DNA of 64,000 bases from Liopterus haemorrhoidalis (taxonomy: Eukaryota; Arthropoda; Insecta; Coleoptera; Dytiscidae): the NCBI GenBank assembly GCA_963971575.1, contig OZ020611.1:227656260-227720259 (forward strand), written 5' to 3'. The notes under the pieces are model-generated. The model did not search any database. It was not told the origin of the DNA and saw nothing but the letters and a program-made list of their open reading frames with translations. The position numbers and the translations under genes are program-made. This document shows, in pieces, positions 1 to 9,547 of the stretch. The first letter of the stretch is position 1; each line of letters starts with the position of its first letter.

Positions 1-2
1 AG

Positions 3-55
3 TAACCATTATCAAAGCTACTTTGTAGCTTACATTGTAGCTTTGATAGTGGTTA
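3..55. repeat. Short palindromic hairpin
   Basis: Two 18-base arms (4-21 and 37-54) are reverse complements apart from one mismatch, separated by a 15-base loop. The arms begin AACCATTATC. This could be a tiny foldback element or the end of one that starts left of the window. No target duplication can be judged because the left flank is missing. Confidence 0.6.
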
Positions 56-108
56 TTTATTATATAATATATAATTTATTATATAATACACAATTTATTA
101 TATATATA

Positions 109-755
109 CCGTATTTTTCGGACCATAAGATGCACCTTTTTATGTAGATAAATTGTCTTTAAATTGGGGTGCGTCTTATGGTCCGAATGTATAGGTACGT
201 TTAAAAAGTGTGATGTTAGTGTGGAATCAATTCAGCGCGCATAAAACAGAATCAACCAAGAAAATATAATAGAAATTAATACAGAATTAGCTGTTATTTT
301 TGGAGACCTTACAAGTCAACGACAACTCTTGGATGTGTCGATTAATAAACCATTTAATAATTTTATGCGGGAAGAGTGGAACAAACGGATGATAAAGCCA
401 AATCACGATGTTAGCAACAGGCGTATGAAACAGATAATTTCAGAAGTATCTGGGTAAAAAATTCATTGGAAGCTGTAAAAGAAAAGACGATTGTAATGTC
501 TTTTAAGACATGCGGTATGAGCAACGCATTGGATGGTATCGAAGATGACTTGGTTTTTGAAGAGATTGACAATAGTTCAGACGAAAATAATACGAACAGT
601 GACATTAACGAGACGAGTGATAGTACAGAGAGTGAAGATGAACAGAATGTTGCTGGTACAAGTTATAGTAATAATAAATATTTTTTCTAAAAATTGTCTC
701 ATAAATTTGGGGTGCGTCTTATCGTCCGGTGCGTCTTATGGTCCGAAAAATACGG
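109..755 (+). mobile_element. pogo/Tigger-like DNA transposon, internally deleted
   Basis: The ends are inverted repeats reading CCGTATTTTTCGGACCATAA inward from each side, and a TA dinucleotide flanks each end (107-108 and 756-757), as expected for the Tc1/mariner/pogo superfamily. The motif GTGCGTCTTATGGTCCG is repeated just inside both ends (about 164-180 and 715-745). The interior keeps only the last part of a transposase gene. A second copy of the 3' end lies at 62873-63100 in reverse. The 647-bp length shows that the DNA-binding and most catalytic coding sequence is gone. Confidence 0.85.
262..690 (+). pseudogene. pogo-like transposase, C-terminal remnant
   Basis: Reading 5'->3', one frame gives a stretch with QRQLLDVSINKPF and MREEWNKRM, then a frameshift near 457 leads to a second frame with TIVMSFKTCGMSNALDG followed by an acidic Glu/Asp/Ser-rich tail. 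These are the familiar C-terminal landmarks of pogo/Tigger DDE transposases (QPLDVSINKPFK, then the SFKxCGISNALDG block). The first two catalytic acids and the DNA-binding domain are absent. It is a decayed fragment that cannot encode an active enzyme. It lies fully inside the element whose inverted ends are at 109 and 755. Confidence 0.75.
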
Positions 756-759
756 TACT

Positions 760-1200
760 TTTTTTTTTTTGCTAAATCTTCCTTGGAAAAAACATAATTT
801 AGAGAGTCACAATTTTTTTTTGTCACACCTTGTAAAATACAAAATAAATTTGCATAAAGAAACCATAAAATATTTCTTCAAAATTTTAATCTCATATTAA
901 AACAATTTATAATAATAATATAATTTATTTGAATCTAAACTTACTTATTGTTTAAAATGAACCCTCGAAAATGCTACCCACATGCATACATTTTGCGAGT
1001 GAGATTTCCTGCGTAATTCTATTAGTGTGCGACACTCCCAATCCCTTTTAGGTCGGATAATCGACGCTACTGTAACTACATTTAATTTATTCAGTAACCC
1101 GCTCAACAATTGTCCCGAATTAGGTTATAAAATTAATGCAAATCTATTTACAATGAATTTCAAATTCGTGCAAAATATAATATGTGTTTTTTTGAAAGCT
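760..1200. other. No feature recognised
   Basis: AT-rich spacer between the pogo-like element and the first A-family repeat. I see only short poly-T and poly-A runs and no supported coding sequence. Confidence 0.5.
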
Positions 1201-1202
1201 GT

Positions 1203-2135
1203 TTTTTAGGGTTTTGTAGGTATAACCAAAAAACCCTTATACCGTCATTTTGTCGTCTGTCTGTCTGTCTATTCGGTAAAAATTGTAGCCAAACGGCTAA
1301 ACTTAGAATGTAGAAATTTGGCATGATTATACAACTTTTTGACCCGCACATAGGAAAAATATTAAAAAACATAAAAAAATATGTGGTCATAGAAAATAAA
1401 ATAATATTTTTTTAAAATTCTGAGTAGGATTCAAATGAAAGCCCTTAGTACGTGGATTAACGATCAAAATTTTATTTTTGCAAAATAAATTATTTTGAGG
1501 CGATTTTTGTCAAAATTGTGCAAAAAAATTTTTGTCCCACACCTTGTAACCCAGATATTTTAAATTATTTTATATTATATTACCCAAATTATGTTTTCGG
1601 AAAATATCGCATTTTTTGTTGACGATGTAAATATTTAATATGTTATGTAACACAGTAAACCAGTATGCTTTCATGGTGTAGTGGTTAGACATCTCGCTTT
1701 CTAAATTGCAAACTAGGATTCGCTTCCAGGAGACAATTTTATGTTTTCTGTTTTTTGCATTTTTATTTTGTTTAAATTATTTTTTCAAAATTCCAGTTAG
1801 GTATATTTTGGAAAATGTTGCATTTAATTTTTAAAAGCGTAAATTTAATAACCAGTGGCAATTGTTGAAATTAATAATTTAATTCTATGTTTCAATGTAT
1901 ACGAAATCCGAGGGGCGGAGCTTATGACTTAAAACAACCAATGGAAGCCATAGGCGCAATATTCAAAATCTTAATGAACCTTGCTATATATAAAAAATGC
2001 TGCACTCGAATTAAAATTAACAAAAAATATTTTAATATAAAATTTGTTTTGGCATCCCAAATAAACATCATTCACTTACTAAATACCTGCGAAAGCCTGA
2101 AATGTGTGAAAATTCACATTTCACATTAATTTTTT
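1203..2135 (+). mobile_element. A-family repeat copy A1 (Helentron/DINE-like)
   Basis: The left end TTTTTAGGGTTTTGTAGGTAT is followed by a short (GTCT)n tract and the block GTAGCCAAACGGCTAAAC. The right end reads TACCTGCGAAAGCCTGAAAT, then a hairpin around GTGTGAAAATTCACA. The left motif AGGGTTTTGTAGGTAT and the inverted form of the right motif match, so the two ends carry subterminal inverted repeats. Subterminal inverted repeats, an internal (GTCY)n microsatellite and a 3' hairpin together are known from non-autonomous Helentrons (Drosophila DINE-1 and relatives). No protein is encoded. Class assignment is inference from architecture. Confidence 0.75.
1666..1735 (+). repeat. tRNA-like module inside A1
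   Basis: Contains an A-box-like TGGTGTAGTGGTTAG and, about 35 bases on, a B-box-like GGATTCGCTTCC. The acceptor stem does not close well, so this is not a functional tRNA gene. The module sits between the conserved ATATTTAAT...GTAACAC block on the left and a T-rich TTTTCTGTTTTTTGC block on the right, the same position as in the other A-family copies. Confidence 0.6.
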
Positions 2136-2588
2136 CTATATTCAGGTTTAAAAAGTCTAAAAGTTGAATTAATAAAAATTTGAACATTGCCAAGTTTTAA
2201 TTAAAAGTGTATAAGGAATTTGATAAATCAACAATGTTGGGATTCCGTTTGCGCAGTTTTTCAATGCGTAATGCAAAATGTGAGGTTATGCTAGGTATGA
2301 GAATCCATTACTCTATTTTTATCATGCATGCTAAATTAATTAATACTGATAGCTATAAGTTTGTATTTGTGCACTATATATGTGTGTGTGTTTCGCTTGT
2401 TACTGGGGAAAATATTTCGTTTTAATGAATACTGTAATAGTATACGAATAAGATAAATACATATTGATTTTACGAAAGGTGTACAGACTTGTCCTGGACT
2501 ATTTTGGACACCAACACCAATAACAACACTAAAGTCCAGATTCTGAAAGCTTAGTTAACTATAATCCAATGGTCAGAAAATTGTTGCT
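2136..2588. other. No feature recognised
   Basis: AT-rich spacer with a short (GT)n run near 2382-2392. No supported gene or repeat. Confidence 0.5.
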
Positions 2589-2600
2589 ATGGTTACTTAT

Positions 2601-3354
2601 CATCATCAAGCCTTGTCCATCATCGGGTGATTTTGGACTGCCTCTAAAAAGAGCATAGCCTGTCAATAAAATTTCTCCATCTAACTCGTCTAAATGCCAT
2701 AGGCTTCAAGTCGGTGATGTTGTTATACAGTCTTTTGTCGTGGTTTTGAGAGCTCCATGCATTTATTTCTAACAGGGTTGAGCGACGCCAGGTGTTCTTG
2801 GGTCGCCCTCTACGCCTACTGCCCTGAGGGTTGTATGCTAGTGCATAGCGACACACTTCGCTAGGAAGCGTGTGCTCTAACCAACCATACTGTCTTCTTT
2901 TTATTTGCAATGTCCATTTGACCAGTTCTTTTCCCAAATTCTACGTTTGATATTCTACGTAGCCAATAAATGCGAAAGTTTCTTCGAAGACATCGATTTA
3001 CAAATACTCGCACTCTTCTCTTGATAGCTTCTGTAACGAAGTCTCGTAGCTGTACAGAAGTACTGACGTCACGCATGCCCTGAATATGGTAGTTTTCGTG
3101 GAAGTACTGTAGATCGCAGAATTCCCTACACGGCTAAGTTGGACGAAGGCGCCTCTCGCTTTGCGTATTCTGCTTTCCACATCTATATCCGCGCCACCGT
3201 CCACAGACACAACATTCCCCAAATACTGGAAATCATCCACACGCTCGATTTGATGGTTACCGAGCAGTAAAGATCTATCGGTTTCTGCATTTCTTTTGTC
3301 TCGGAGCTATTAATTTTTAATCCAACTTTTGCAGATACAATCTTGAGGTCATTC
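2601..3354 (-). mobile_element. 5'-truncated LINE (RTE-like endonuclease-reverse transcriptase type)
   Basis: A 12-base direct repeat ATGGTTACTTAT flanks the insert (2589-2600 and 3355-3366). On the minus strand the element ends in a TGATGATGATAA tail, the usual 3' terminus of this LINE group. It contains the last quarter of the reverse-transcriptase protein, broken into three frames. Target duplication plus 3' tail plus 5' truncation is the signature of target-primed reverse transcription. Confidence 0.88.
2644..3350 (-). pseudogene. LINE reverse transcriptase, C-terminal remnant
   Basis: In minus-strand order the frames carry VGLKIN and TKEMQ, then FQYLGNVVSVDGGADIDVE, RKARGAFVQL, LLYSYETS, FVNRCLRRNFRIYW, QYGWLEHTLP and NPQGSRRRGRPKNTWRRS. 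These are the landmarks of the thumb and C-terminal region of many insect 'endonuclease-reverse transcriptase' LINE proteins. At least two frameshifts (near 2900-3000 and near 3240) break the sequence. The catalytic core (FADD/YADD) lies upstream of the truncation point and is missing. LINE clade is uncertain; RTE-like is my best guess. Confidence 0.8.
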
Positions 3355-3683
3355 ATGGTTACTTATGGGATTGTTATATTGTAACCAAGTTTAACCAAAT
3401 GGCTAAACTCGGCGAAATTCTCAGAAACTCAAAAAATTATTAAAATAACAAAATATTATTAAAATTATACATTATTCGGTGTCATATTACATTACAAATA
3501 AAAATGATACATGAATAAACACAAATAACACGAAAATTTTATGCATACAAAAGCCAGAATTTTACCAAAACGACGTATATGAAATAGCTAGTTTGAGATT
3601 TCGCCGGTAGAGTATAAAATATAAGCTAGCAACAAAGACATACGTATCGAGAAATTTTATCAAGAGTTGAAAATAGGCTAGAC

Positions 3684-4410
3684 TAAAGTCACTAGATTAT
3701 ACAAAGTAGCGCAACGGCGGCCATACTGGGGCTAAAAATGTCGCCAACACAAATGATTTTCAGTGATTCCAACAGTAAAAAAATAAGAAACTAGTACTAC
3801 CAAAATTTTTATTTTAAACATTGTAATCACGATTTTTTTAATCAAAGATGCACTATAATAAAATTGTGGTACAATTTCAATTATTTTTTTAAATTTTTAT
3901 TAAATAAAATGGATATAATAAATAAATTTAAATGAAACTTAACCTTCAATATTCAAACCGCTTACAAAGGAGGTTATTAAATTAGAGCGAGAAAGAGAGA
4001 TGTGACAGCGCAGACGCAAACTTAAGAACGTAAAAATTGCTGCTTTAGTTTGCTTAATAGGGGAAGCAATCTGTGATGGCATCCTAAATTTTCAGGAGGC
4101 GGTTCTATAAAGTCATGTGATACCTAGGAACCTATTCTGAGCGTATTATTAATAATCTATAAAATAAATATTACATTTGCAACACTGCAGGGCACGGCGC
4201 ACGATTCAAAACTGAAGTCAGAGTAATTCATTTATTTTTAATAATTTTAAGAACCGGTTCCCTAAGATTTCAATAATTTTAAGAAACGGTTTGCGCAAAC
4301 CGGTCTGAACCGGTAGGATGCCATCACTGGAAACAATGTTGCCAATCAAACCCTGGGGTCTGTCGGCTTCTTCAAAGGTTTGCGCTACTTTGTATAATCC
4401 AGTGACTTTA
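3684..4410. mobile_element. Miniature TIR element with 8-bp duplication, P-element-like
   Basis: The 31-base terminal inverted repeats (3684-3714 and 4380-4410) start TAAAGTCACT and differ at one position. They are flanked by a perfect 8-base duplication GGCTAGAC (3676-3683 and 4411-4418). A 31-bp inverted repeat and an 8-bp duplication are characteristic of P elements, and GGCTAGAC differs by one base from the Drosophila P-element target consensus GGCCAGAC. No transposase is encoded. About 267 bp of the interior is a later hAT insertion, so the original was about 460 bp. Superfamily is inferred; a hAT would normally start with CAG. Confidence 0.7.
4071..4329. mobile_element. hAT miniature element nested in the P-like element
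   Basis: Inverted ends CAGTGATGGCATCCTA (right end, read inward) and CTGTGATGGCATCCTA (left end) are flanked by GAAGCAAT (4063-4070) and GAAACAAT (4330-4337), an 8-base duplication with one mismatch. CAGTGATGGC is a typical hAT terminus. No coding sequence. It must be younger than its host element. Confidence 0.75.
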
Positions 4411-4419
4411 GGCTAGACT

Positions 4420-5180
4420 TAGGTATGTTTGTTCTTCTTTACTATTATTTTCTTAGATTTCAACTTACGTTTAAGGTTCTGTTTCTTTCTAACAAATTGT
4501 ATGTGTGTGACATATATAAAATCACTATTTGATTTATGTCCAAAGCATACATTCGTCCTTGATGGGAAATCGTTCGCTAGACGATCTTTACATGTGTATT
4601 AACACATGAATAAATGTGTATCAACGCTCGGGCAAATACGACAAATACCGACAAAGAAAAAGTTTTTGGTTTAAATTGGAAGTTATCTTCTGAAAAAAAA
4701 GATGGATTACCATCCTGAATTAATAATGTAATTCATTTCCCATTAAATGGTAAACAATTTAATGGTAAAATTCGATATAATAATAGATGTATGAGTAGAT
4801 TTTAATTGGTAACCTCACTTTTCATTAGCTATCAACTACGCAACATATTTAATTTAATCAATTCTGTAACATACTCGTCTGTTTACGTCCTTGTAATCGT
4901 CCATTTTTCTCAAGGGATTGAACTTTGCATTAAACTAATAAAACACTACAAGGCAGTTCAGTATGAGAGATGCGACTACCATCGATCCATACGTTTAATA
5001 CTTGCTTTAATTGGATTTTCTTTTAGTTTTTTGTTCTCATGAGAGATCAAGAGTTTGACGTCATATTCAGGTGGATCTTACGCTTCAGAATTGATCCATT
5101 GCTTTTATATCTCTCTATTTTAATTCATAAATCTTATTCATTCTAATAGGTAAAGACGCGTGCATAATCCTAAACAAGAA
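4420..5180. other. No feature recognised
   Basis: Ordinary AT-rich DNA. Short open frames (for example around 4806-5042) show no motif and I regard them as chance. Confidence 0.5.
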
Positions 5181-5184
5181 AACA

Positions 5185-5275
5185 TTGAATAACATTAGAT
5201 ATGCCGACCAAGTTCTTTTAAAACTAATTCATACAGTAAATGAAGTAAACAGCGAATATTATCTCCGATTAAGGT
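5185..5275 (+). pseudogene. Reverse-transcriptase active-site fragment of a LINE
   Basis: One plus-strand frame reads NNIRYADQVLLK followed by VNEVNSEYYLRL. This resembles the YADD box and downstream helix of insect LINE reverse transcriptases (IRYADDTVL...VNExSxEYGLKIN). If so, the second active-site aspartate has become Gln. Only about 30 residues are recognisable, so the call rests on one motif. Confidence 0.45.
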
Positions 5276-5412
5276 GCGTTCATATCATCATGCATCAATC
5301 ATCAGCGCTTAGCGTTTCCTGCATGAATATTTGTGAAGTATTCATACGTTCCGTCATGTATCGTAGCGTATCAGTCCTTTTAATGTTTTCTGTTTGGCGG
5401 CAGGTCGGGTAG

Positions 5413-6255
5413 TTGTCTACTTAATAAAAATTTTTCGACATCTATCTAATGAAGATTTATTCATGATATAATGGATCCCTATTACGTGGCTTGATATATG
5501 TTAAAAACAGGTCACAAGTTTGTAGTATGTAATGGTTTTATGTACCATAGAATTTCAGTCAAATCAAGGGTATCTCAAGGTTTACACTTGGGACCTATAT
5601 TGTTTATATTACATACTCAATTTATAAATGTTTAGAATTTTGCTTCATTTTACTATTTACTGATGAACTTATGTTTTATAGAGTTATAGATACGATAAGA
5701 GATTGCTATAAAATGCAAAATCTATGGTATTTTCATAAATGGTGTTTGGAGAACGGTATGAGCTTAAACTTTTATTGTCTACTTGATAAAAATGTTTCGA
5801 CATTCATCTAATGAAGATTTATTCATAATATAATTGATTCCTATTACGTGGTTTGGTAGTTATGTTAGAAATAGGTCACAAATTTGTAGTATGTAACGGA
5901 TTCATGTACCGTAGAATTTCATTAAAATCAGGGGTATCTCAAGGTTCAAACTTGGGGCTTAGTTTGCTTATATCATATACTCAGTTTATAAATGTTTAGA
6001 ATTTTGCTTAATTTTTTTATAAATTTGGCTAAACATTGGTGAATGTGTGTAGTCATCTTCAAATGAAATAGACATATATTTAAATTTAACTAAATGGTTA
6101 GTTTAAATGGTATAGTTTTAATAACTAAGTCAACAGTCCGGGATTTAGGCATTTTTTTCGATTTAAAACTACTGTTTGATAATCATATTGATAGCGTTAC
6201 GAAAAAGGTTTACAAACTCTTAGATTTAGTAATTAGTCTACTGATCAGCACTAGA
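5413..6255 (+). pseudogene. LINE reverse transcriptase remnant with internal tandem duplication
   Basis: Two copies of the same ~240-bp segment start at 5413 and 5775. Both carry the frame with SGVSQGSNLG (copy 2) or KGISQG-like (copy 1), the motif just before the polymerase active site in Jockey/CR1-type LINEs (GVPQGSVLGP). After copy 1 the frame continues LLFTDELMFYRVIDTIRDC and WCLENGMSLN, a decayed FADD box and thumb. After copy 2 it continues STVRDLGIFFDLKLLF and NHIDSVTKKVYKLL, the region that normally follows. The order suggests a tandem duplication inside one decayed LINE. Confidence 0.65.
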
Positions 6256-6412
6256 TCAGTGAGCAGGTTCAATGAGCCGGATCAATGAGCTGGACCAATG
6301 AGCCGGATCACTGAGCCGCATCACTGAGCCGCATCAATGAGCCGAATCAGCACACTGAACGACCTCCACTGATCCGGCTCCGCAAACTGAACCAAAATTC
6401 CCATCTCTAATT
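6253..6412. repeat. 13-bp minisatellite beside a hAT-like terminus
   Basis: About six degenerate units of AATGAGCCGGATC follow one another from 6268 to about 6345. The block ends in AACCAAAATTCCCATCTCTAA, whose complement TTAGAGATGGGAATTTTGGT resembles a hAT end. The partner end was not found. Subterminal short repeats are common in hAT elements, so the array may be its subterminal region. Confidence 0.5.
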
Positions 6413-6419
6413 TTAATCA

Positions 6420-7425
6420 ATTCTACAACATTCCCAAAAGGGGGAATGAAGAGTTTAATACTCACTAATTAAATATTATACAGTACACAGTATATAGTTT
6501 TTAGTTAATTGAAGAATCACCGTCAGGCTGTCAGGTTCAATAATCAGGTTCAATAATCCTTGTGGTGTTACAGGAATCGCAGGAGTTTCTTCTCTCTCAG
6601 TTCTTGTTTTTTTTTTTTTAGCTGGAGGAGCGTGAACAATTTCTCCAATGTTTGCTGGATTTCCCTCTTCCTTAAAATTCCTTTCGATTGGTTTAGGCAT
6701 TTACAATTTAGAGTGTTGAAGTGATTTTAGATATCCTTATAATTACATACTGCGCATTATTAATTTTGACATGCAAACGGCCGCTCGTCTCTGTGAGATT
6801 ACGTTAACCGAATTCCAATTCGTTAGCTCTGGCAAAAACCTTACGGGAAAAAAAATCATTAGCTGATTTAGTCGGTATTACTGTACAATGACTCTCGGTC
6901 ATAAATTTGCTTCTTAGGAGTTAGGTCCATTAAGTTCTACCCAAAATAGTTGACACGTTTGGTGATATTTGCTAATACCTATGAAATGCGATGATAGGAT
7001 TTTAAATGTGCTAATATGCAGCCTATAGGAGTTTAATATATTTGACTTGATTTGATTACTATTAGAAATTGCATAAATAGTTAAGAAAAAATTGTAAAAT
7101 TCGATTAGCTGCCAAATTGCTCTGTGCGAACCGAAATTATATGATTTATTATTAGTTTGGCGTGACATATATTATTATTATTTTTGGCCTAAAACTTTAA
7201 ACAGTTTGTACATGTTATACCATGATTAATGAAGTTTATTTAATTTATTTATTATTAGTATGCAGACAGAAATATGATTTACTATTTTGTTTTCGCTTGT
7301 GTTCTGATTTGCTTGTTATCAAGAATAAACAAATATATCACCTTATATTGACCGTGAAGTAGAAAAAAAATGCATTTTTTTTTTCGGCGTGCCGATAGTA
7401 GGATTTTGGAGTATATAGTTTTTGC
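6420..7425. other. No feature recognised
   Basis: AT-rich. A 74-codon minus frame (6476-6700) with a lysine run and an 84-codon minus frame (6914-7168) were examined; neither shows a motif I can name. Confidence 0.45.
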
Positions 7426-7429
7426 TATA

Positions 7430-7677
7430 TATTAACAATTATTATGAAATTTGCACTTGACCCCTCTCCGTTGGAGTCATTTTTTATGGAGTTTTTTTTT
7501 TTTTTTGACTTAGCTACTAATGCCATTATCCAGTAGATGCATTGTTTGTATATTTGACACAATTTTTGGGACAAAACAAATATCCATGCCATAACCGGGA
7601 TTCGAACCCGAGCCCCCATGGCCTAGAAGTCAGTGCATCGCTACACTAACCACTACGCCACGGTGACCGGCCTATAA
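7430..7677 (-). mobile_element. tRNA-derived SINE (family S1)
   Basis: On the minus strand the head reads GGTCACCGTGGCGTAGTGGT (A-box) and, about 40 bases on, GGGTTCGAATCCCGG (a full consensus B-box). These are Pol III internal promoter elements. The body continues ATGGCATGGATATTTGT, then an A-rich run and an AT-rich tail. The tRNA-like head is closely matched at 61845-61912 (shared CATGGGGGCT and GGCATGGAT), so this is a dispersed family. The exact 3' end and target duplication are unclear. Confidence 0.75.
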
Positions 7678-7836
7678 AAAGTTAAACAAAATTTAGTTCA
7701 TGTGCATTTAGTCGTTTCAAGCATTAAGGGGCCTCGCAACACTGGAACACCTCGGGCCTCGCGGTTGCAGTATAATATTTCAATTATTATTACGTCAACT
7801 ATGTCGGATGATCGTTTATCCGGTTGAAGTATTATA

Positions 7837-8364
7837 AAGTTGGTTTTACACAGTTCAATTTATTGAGCGATAAAGTGATAATTTTTTTGTCAATTAATTG
7901 AACAATTTATTTTTTACCTTGAAAATAAAAGGATCACTTTACTCACATCAATTTATTTATCAATTTTTTTGAAAAATTTTACATTACCAACCGTAAAACA
8001 TATTTACATATTTATCAAAATGAAAATATTGAAAATATCTTAATTACATATTTCAAGCTGTGAATAAAAACAAAAGAAATAACCTAGATGATAGTGAATT
8101 AGAACGTTTGCGGTTCGGTCAAATTTGAAAACAACACACATAACCTATACATTTGTTGGTTATGCTACAACTAAACAGTTGGTAATAACTAAACAGATAA
8201 AAATATACCTAGAATTCCCTAAAAAATTGATGAAATATAGAACTTGTTCTATTTTCAAAATATATTGATCAATTTTTTCATCAACAAATTTGAACACTTC
8301 AATAAATTGAAGGCCAACTTTTTCAATTTATTGATCAATAAATTGAACGGTGCAAAACCCACTT
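7837..8364. mobile_element. Miniature element with long terminal inverted repeats
   Basis: The left end AAGTTGGTTTTACACAGTTC and the right end read inward, AAGTGGGTTTTGCACCGTTC, then both continue AATTTATTGA. The inverted repeats extend over about 38 bases with several mismatches. The interior is AT-rich and non-coding. The target duplication is not clear, so the superfamily is unassigned. Confidence 0.65.
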
Positions 8365-8365
8365 A

Positions 8366-8810
8366 AGTGTGCACAGGAAAAATTACTAATAATAGAGTAG
8401 ATTTTATAAAGTCATAAATGCCAATTTCCAATTTGAAAATGATCGCAGATGCCATCAAATTATATTTAAATAGTGTATTCATGAAAGTGTATTTAATAAA
8501 TTACTAAATACTTTTAAAAATATTCCTTAATATTTTGCCCCCTTATGGCAACCACTACCATGGTAACTGGTACTGTAATATTGTCACAATTATGGTTTAA
8601 TTGTGTTTTAATGTCCCAATTCCTTGAGCGGCCTTTAAGCCGTGTAGGTCAAGGTTGCTGACGTACGGTTTTGGGAATTAAAGAATGTGCAGATTGTTGC
8701 GTGTTTGTCAACATAAGTTTTGAACTACATAATATCTAGTACTTAACCAGATGACGCATAGCGCCGGGCCCCAGCTAATCTCGGGCCCCGGATAATTTCT
8801 GGCCCCCATG
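8366..8810. other. Spacer with a short shared repeat
   Basis: About 95 bases at 8460-8555 (containing GTATTTAATAAATTACTAAA and ATATTTTGCCC) are similar to 41815-41895, so a low-copy repeat passes through here. Near 8760-8790 there is a GC-rich block with two GGGCCCC cores. No gene is seen. Confidence 0.5.
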
Positions 8811-8814
8811 CTAG

Positions 8815-8990
8815 ACCTCTGTCAGTTCACTCTTATGGGATCCATGCTACCTGGTCTAACTTTCTTCACTGTCACTGTTTTTGTCTTTCACTCATTCTGT
8901 GTATATGTTCCAGCCATCTTAGCTGTCCCTTTATTATGGTCTCTATTGACTTTGAATCTAGAATTTCTCTGAATACCTCAATTCTTATTC
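8815..8990 (-). pseudogene. LINE C-terminal fragment
   Basis: A minus-strand frame reads RIRIEVFREILDSKSIE then IIKGQLRWLEHIHRMSE. The pattern (R)LRWLGHVxRM is the conserved C-terminal helix of insect endonuclease-reverse-transcriptase LINE proteins. Roughly 45 residues survive before stops. It may belong to the same group as the copy at 2601-3354 but is too short to place. Confidence 0.5.
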
Positions 8991-8991
8991 T

Positions 8992-9545
8992 AATTTTGTT
9001 TTGCCCACAATTTTTATTATAAATCTCTTTTCATTTCAGAGCTTCTCTTACATTGTTGATGTAAAGACGATTATTAACTATTACCATTATAATTCAAGTC
9101 AGTATTGTAATAAAAACAAGTAATTTAATTTAAAACCAATCGGTATAATGACCACATGATATAAATTACATCTAACTTTGTTTTTGTTCGGTGTCATTTT
9201 AAAATGAAGTCCGCTGCACTTTATTTAATAACGTAATTTAAAAATAATGTAATAATTGTCATCAGTGTACACTAAAAATCTATTCTCATTACCTCTGTAT
9301 GGTACGTTTTATACAATAAACTGACATTATTTTTATGTTCACAGATGGAAAAATACAATTTCTAAAAATATATTAGGTAATAAAGTAAACGAAATTAGGT
9401 CACACAATCAGGGGAATGTATTTTTATTTATTTATTCCGTAATAAAATTTGCATGTATTTTATAAATTTCTTTTTTATTAAATAATTCAGTTTATTGTTT
9501 GAAAGTTGGTTTATAAATTGCATATGCAGTCCTCTAGTACTGTTG
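8992..9545. other. No feature recognised
   Basis: AT-rich DNA without a supported coding region or repeat. Confidence 0.45.
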
Positions 9546-9547
9546 CT

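Noticed and set aside
1665..1740. Functional tRNA genes in the A-family modules and SINE heads
   Set aside because: Acceptor stems do not close and several B-boxes deviate from consensus; they are tRNA-derived repeats, not genes.
6476..6700. 74-codon minus frame with a KKKK run
   Set aside because: The lysine run is a poly-T tract on the other strand; no family resemblance and no flanking gene structure.
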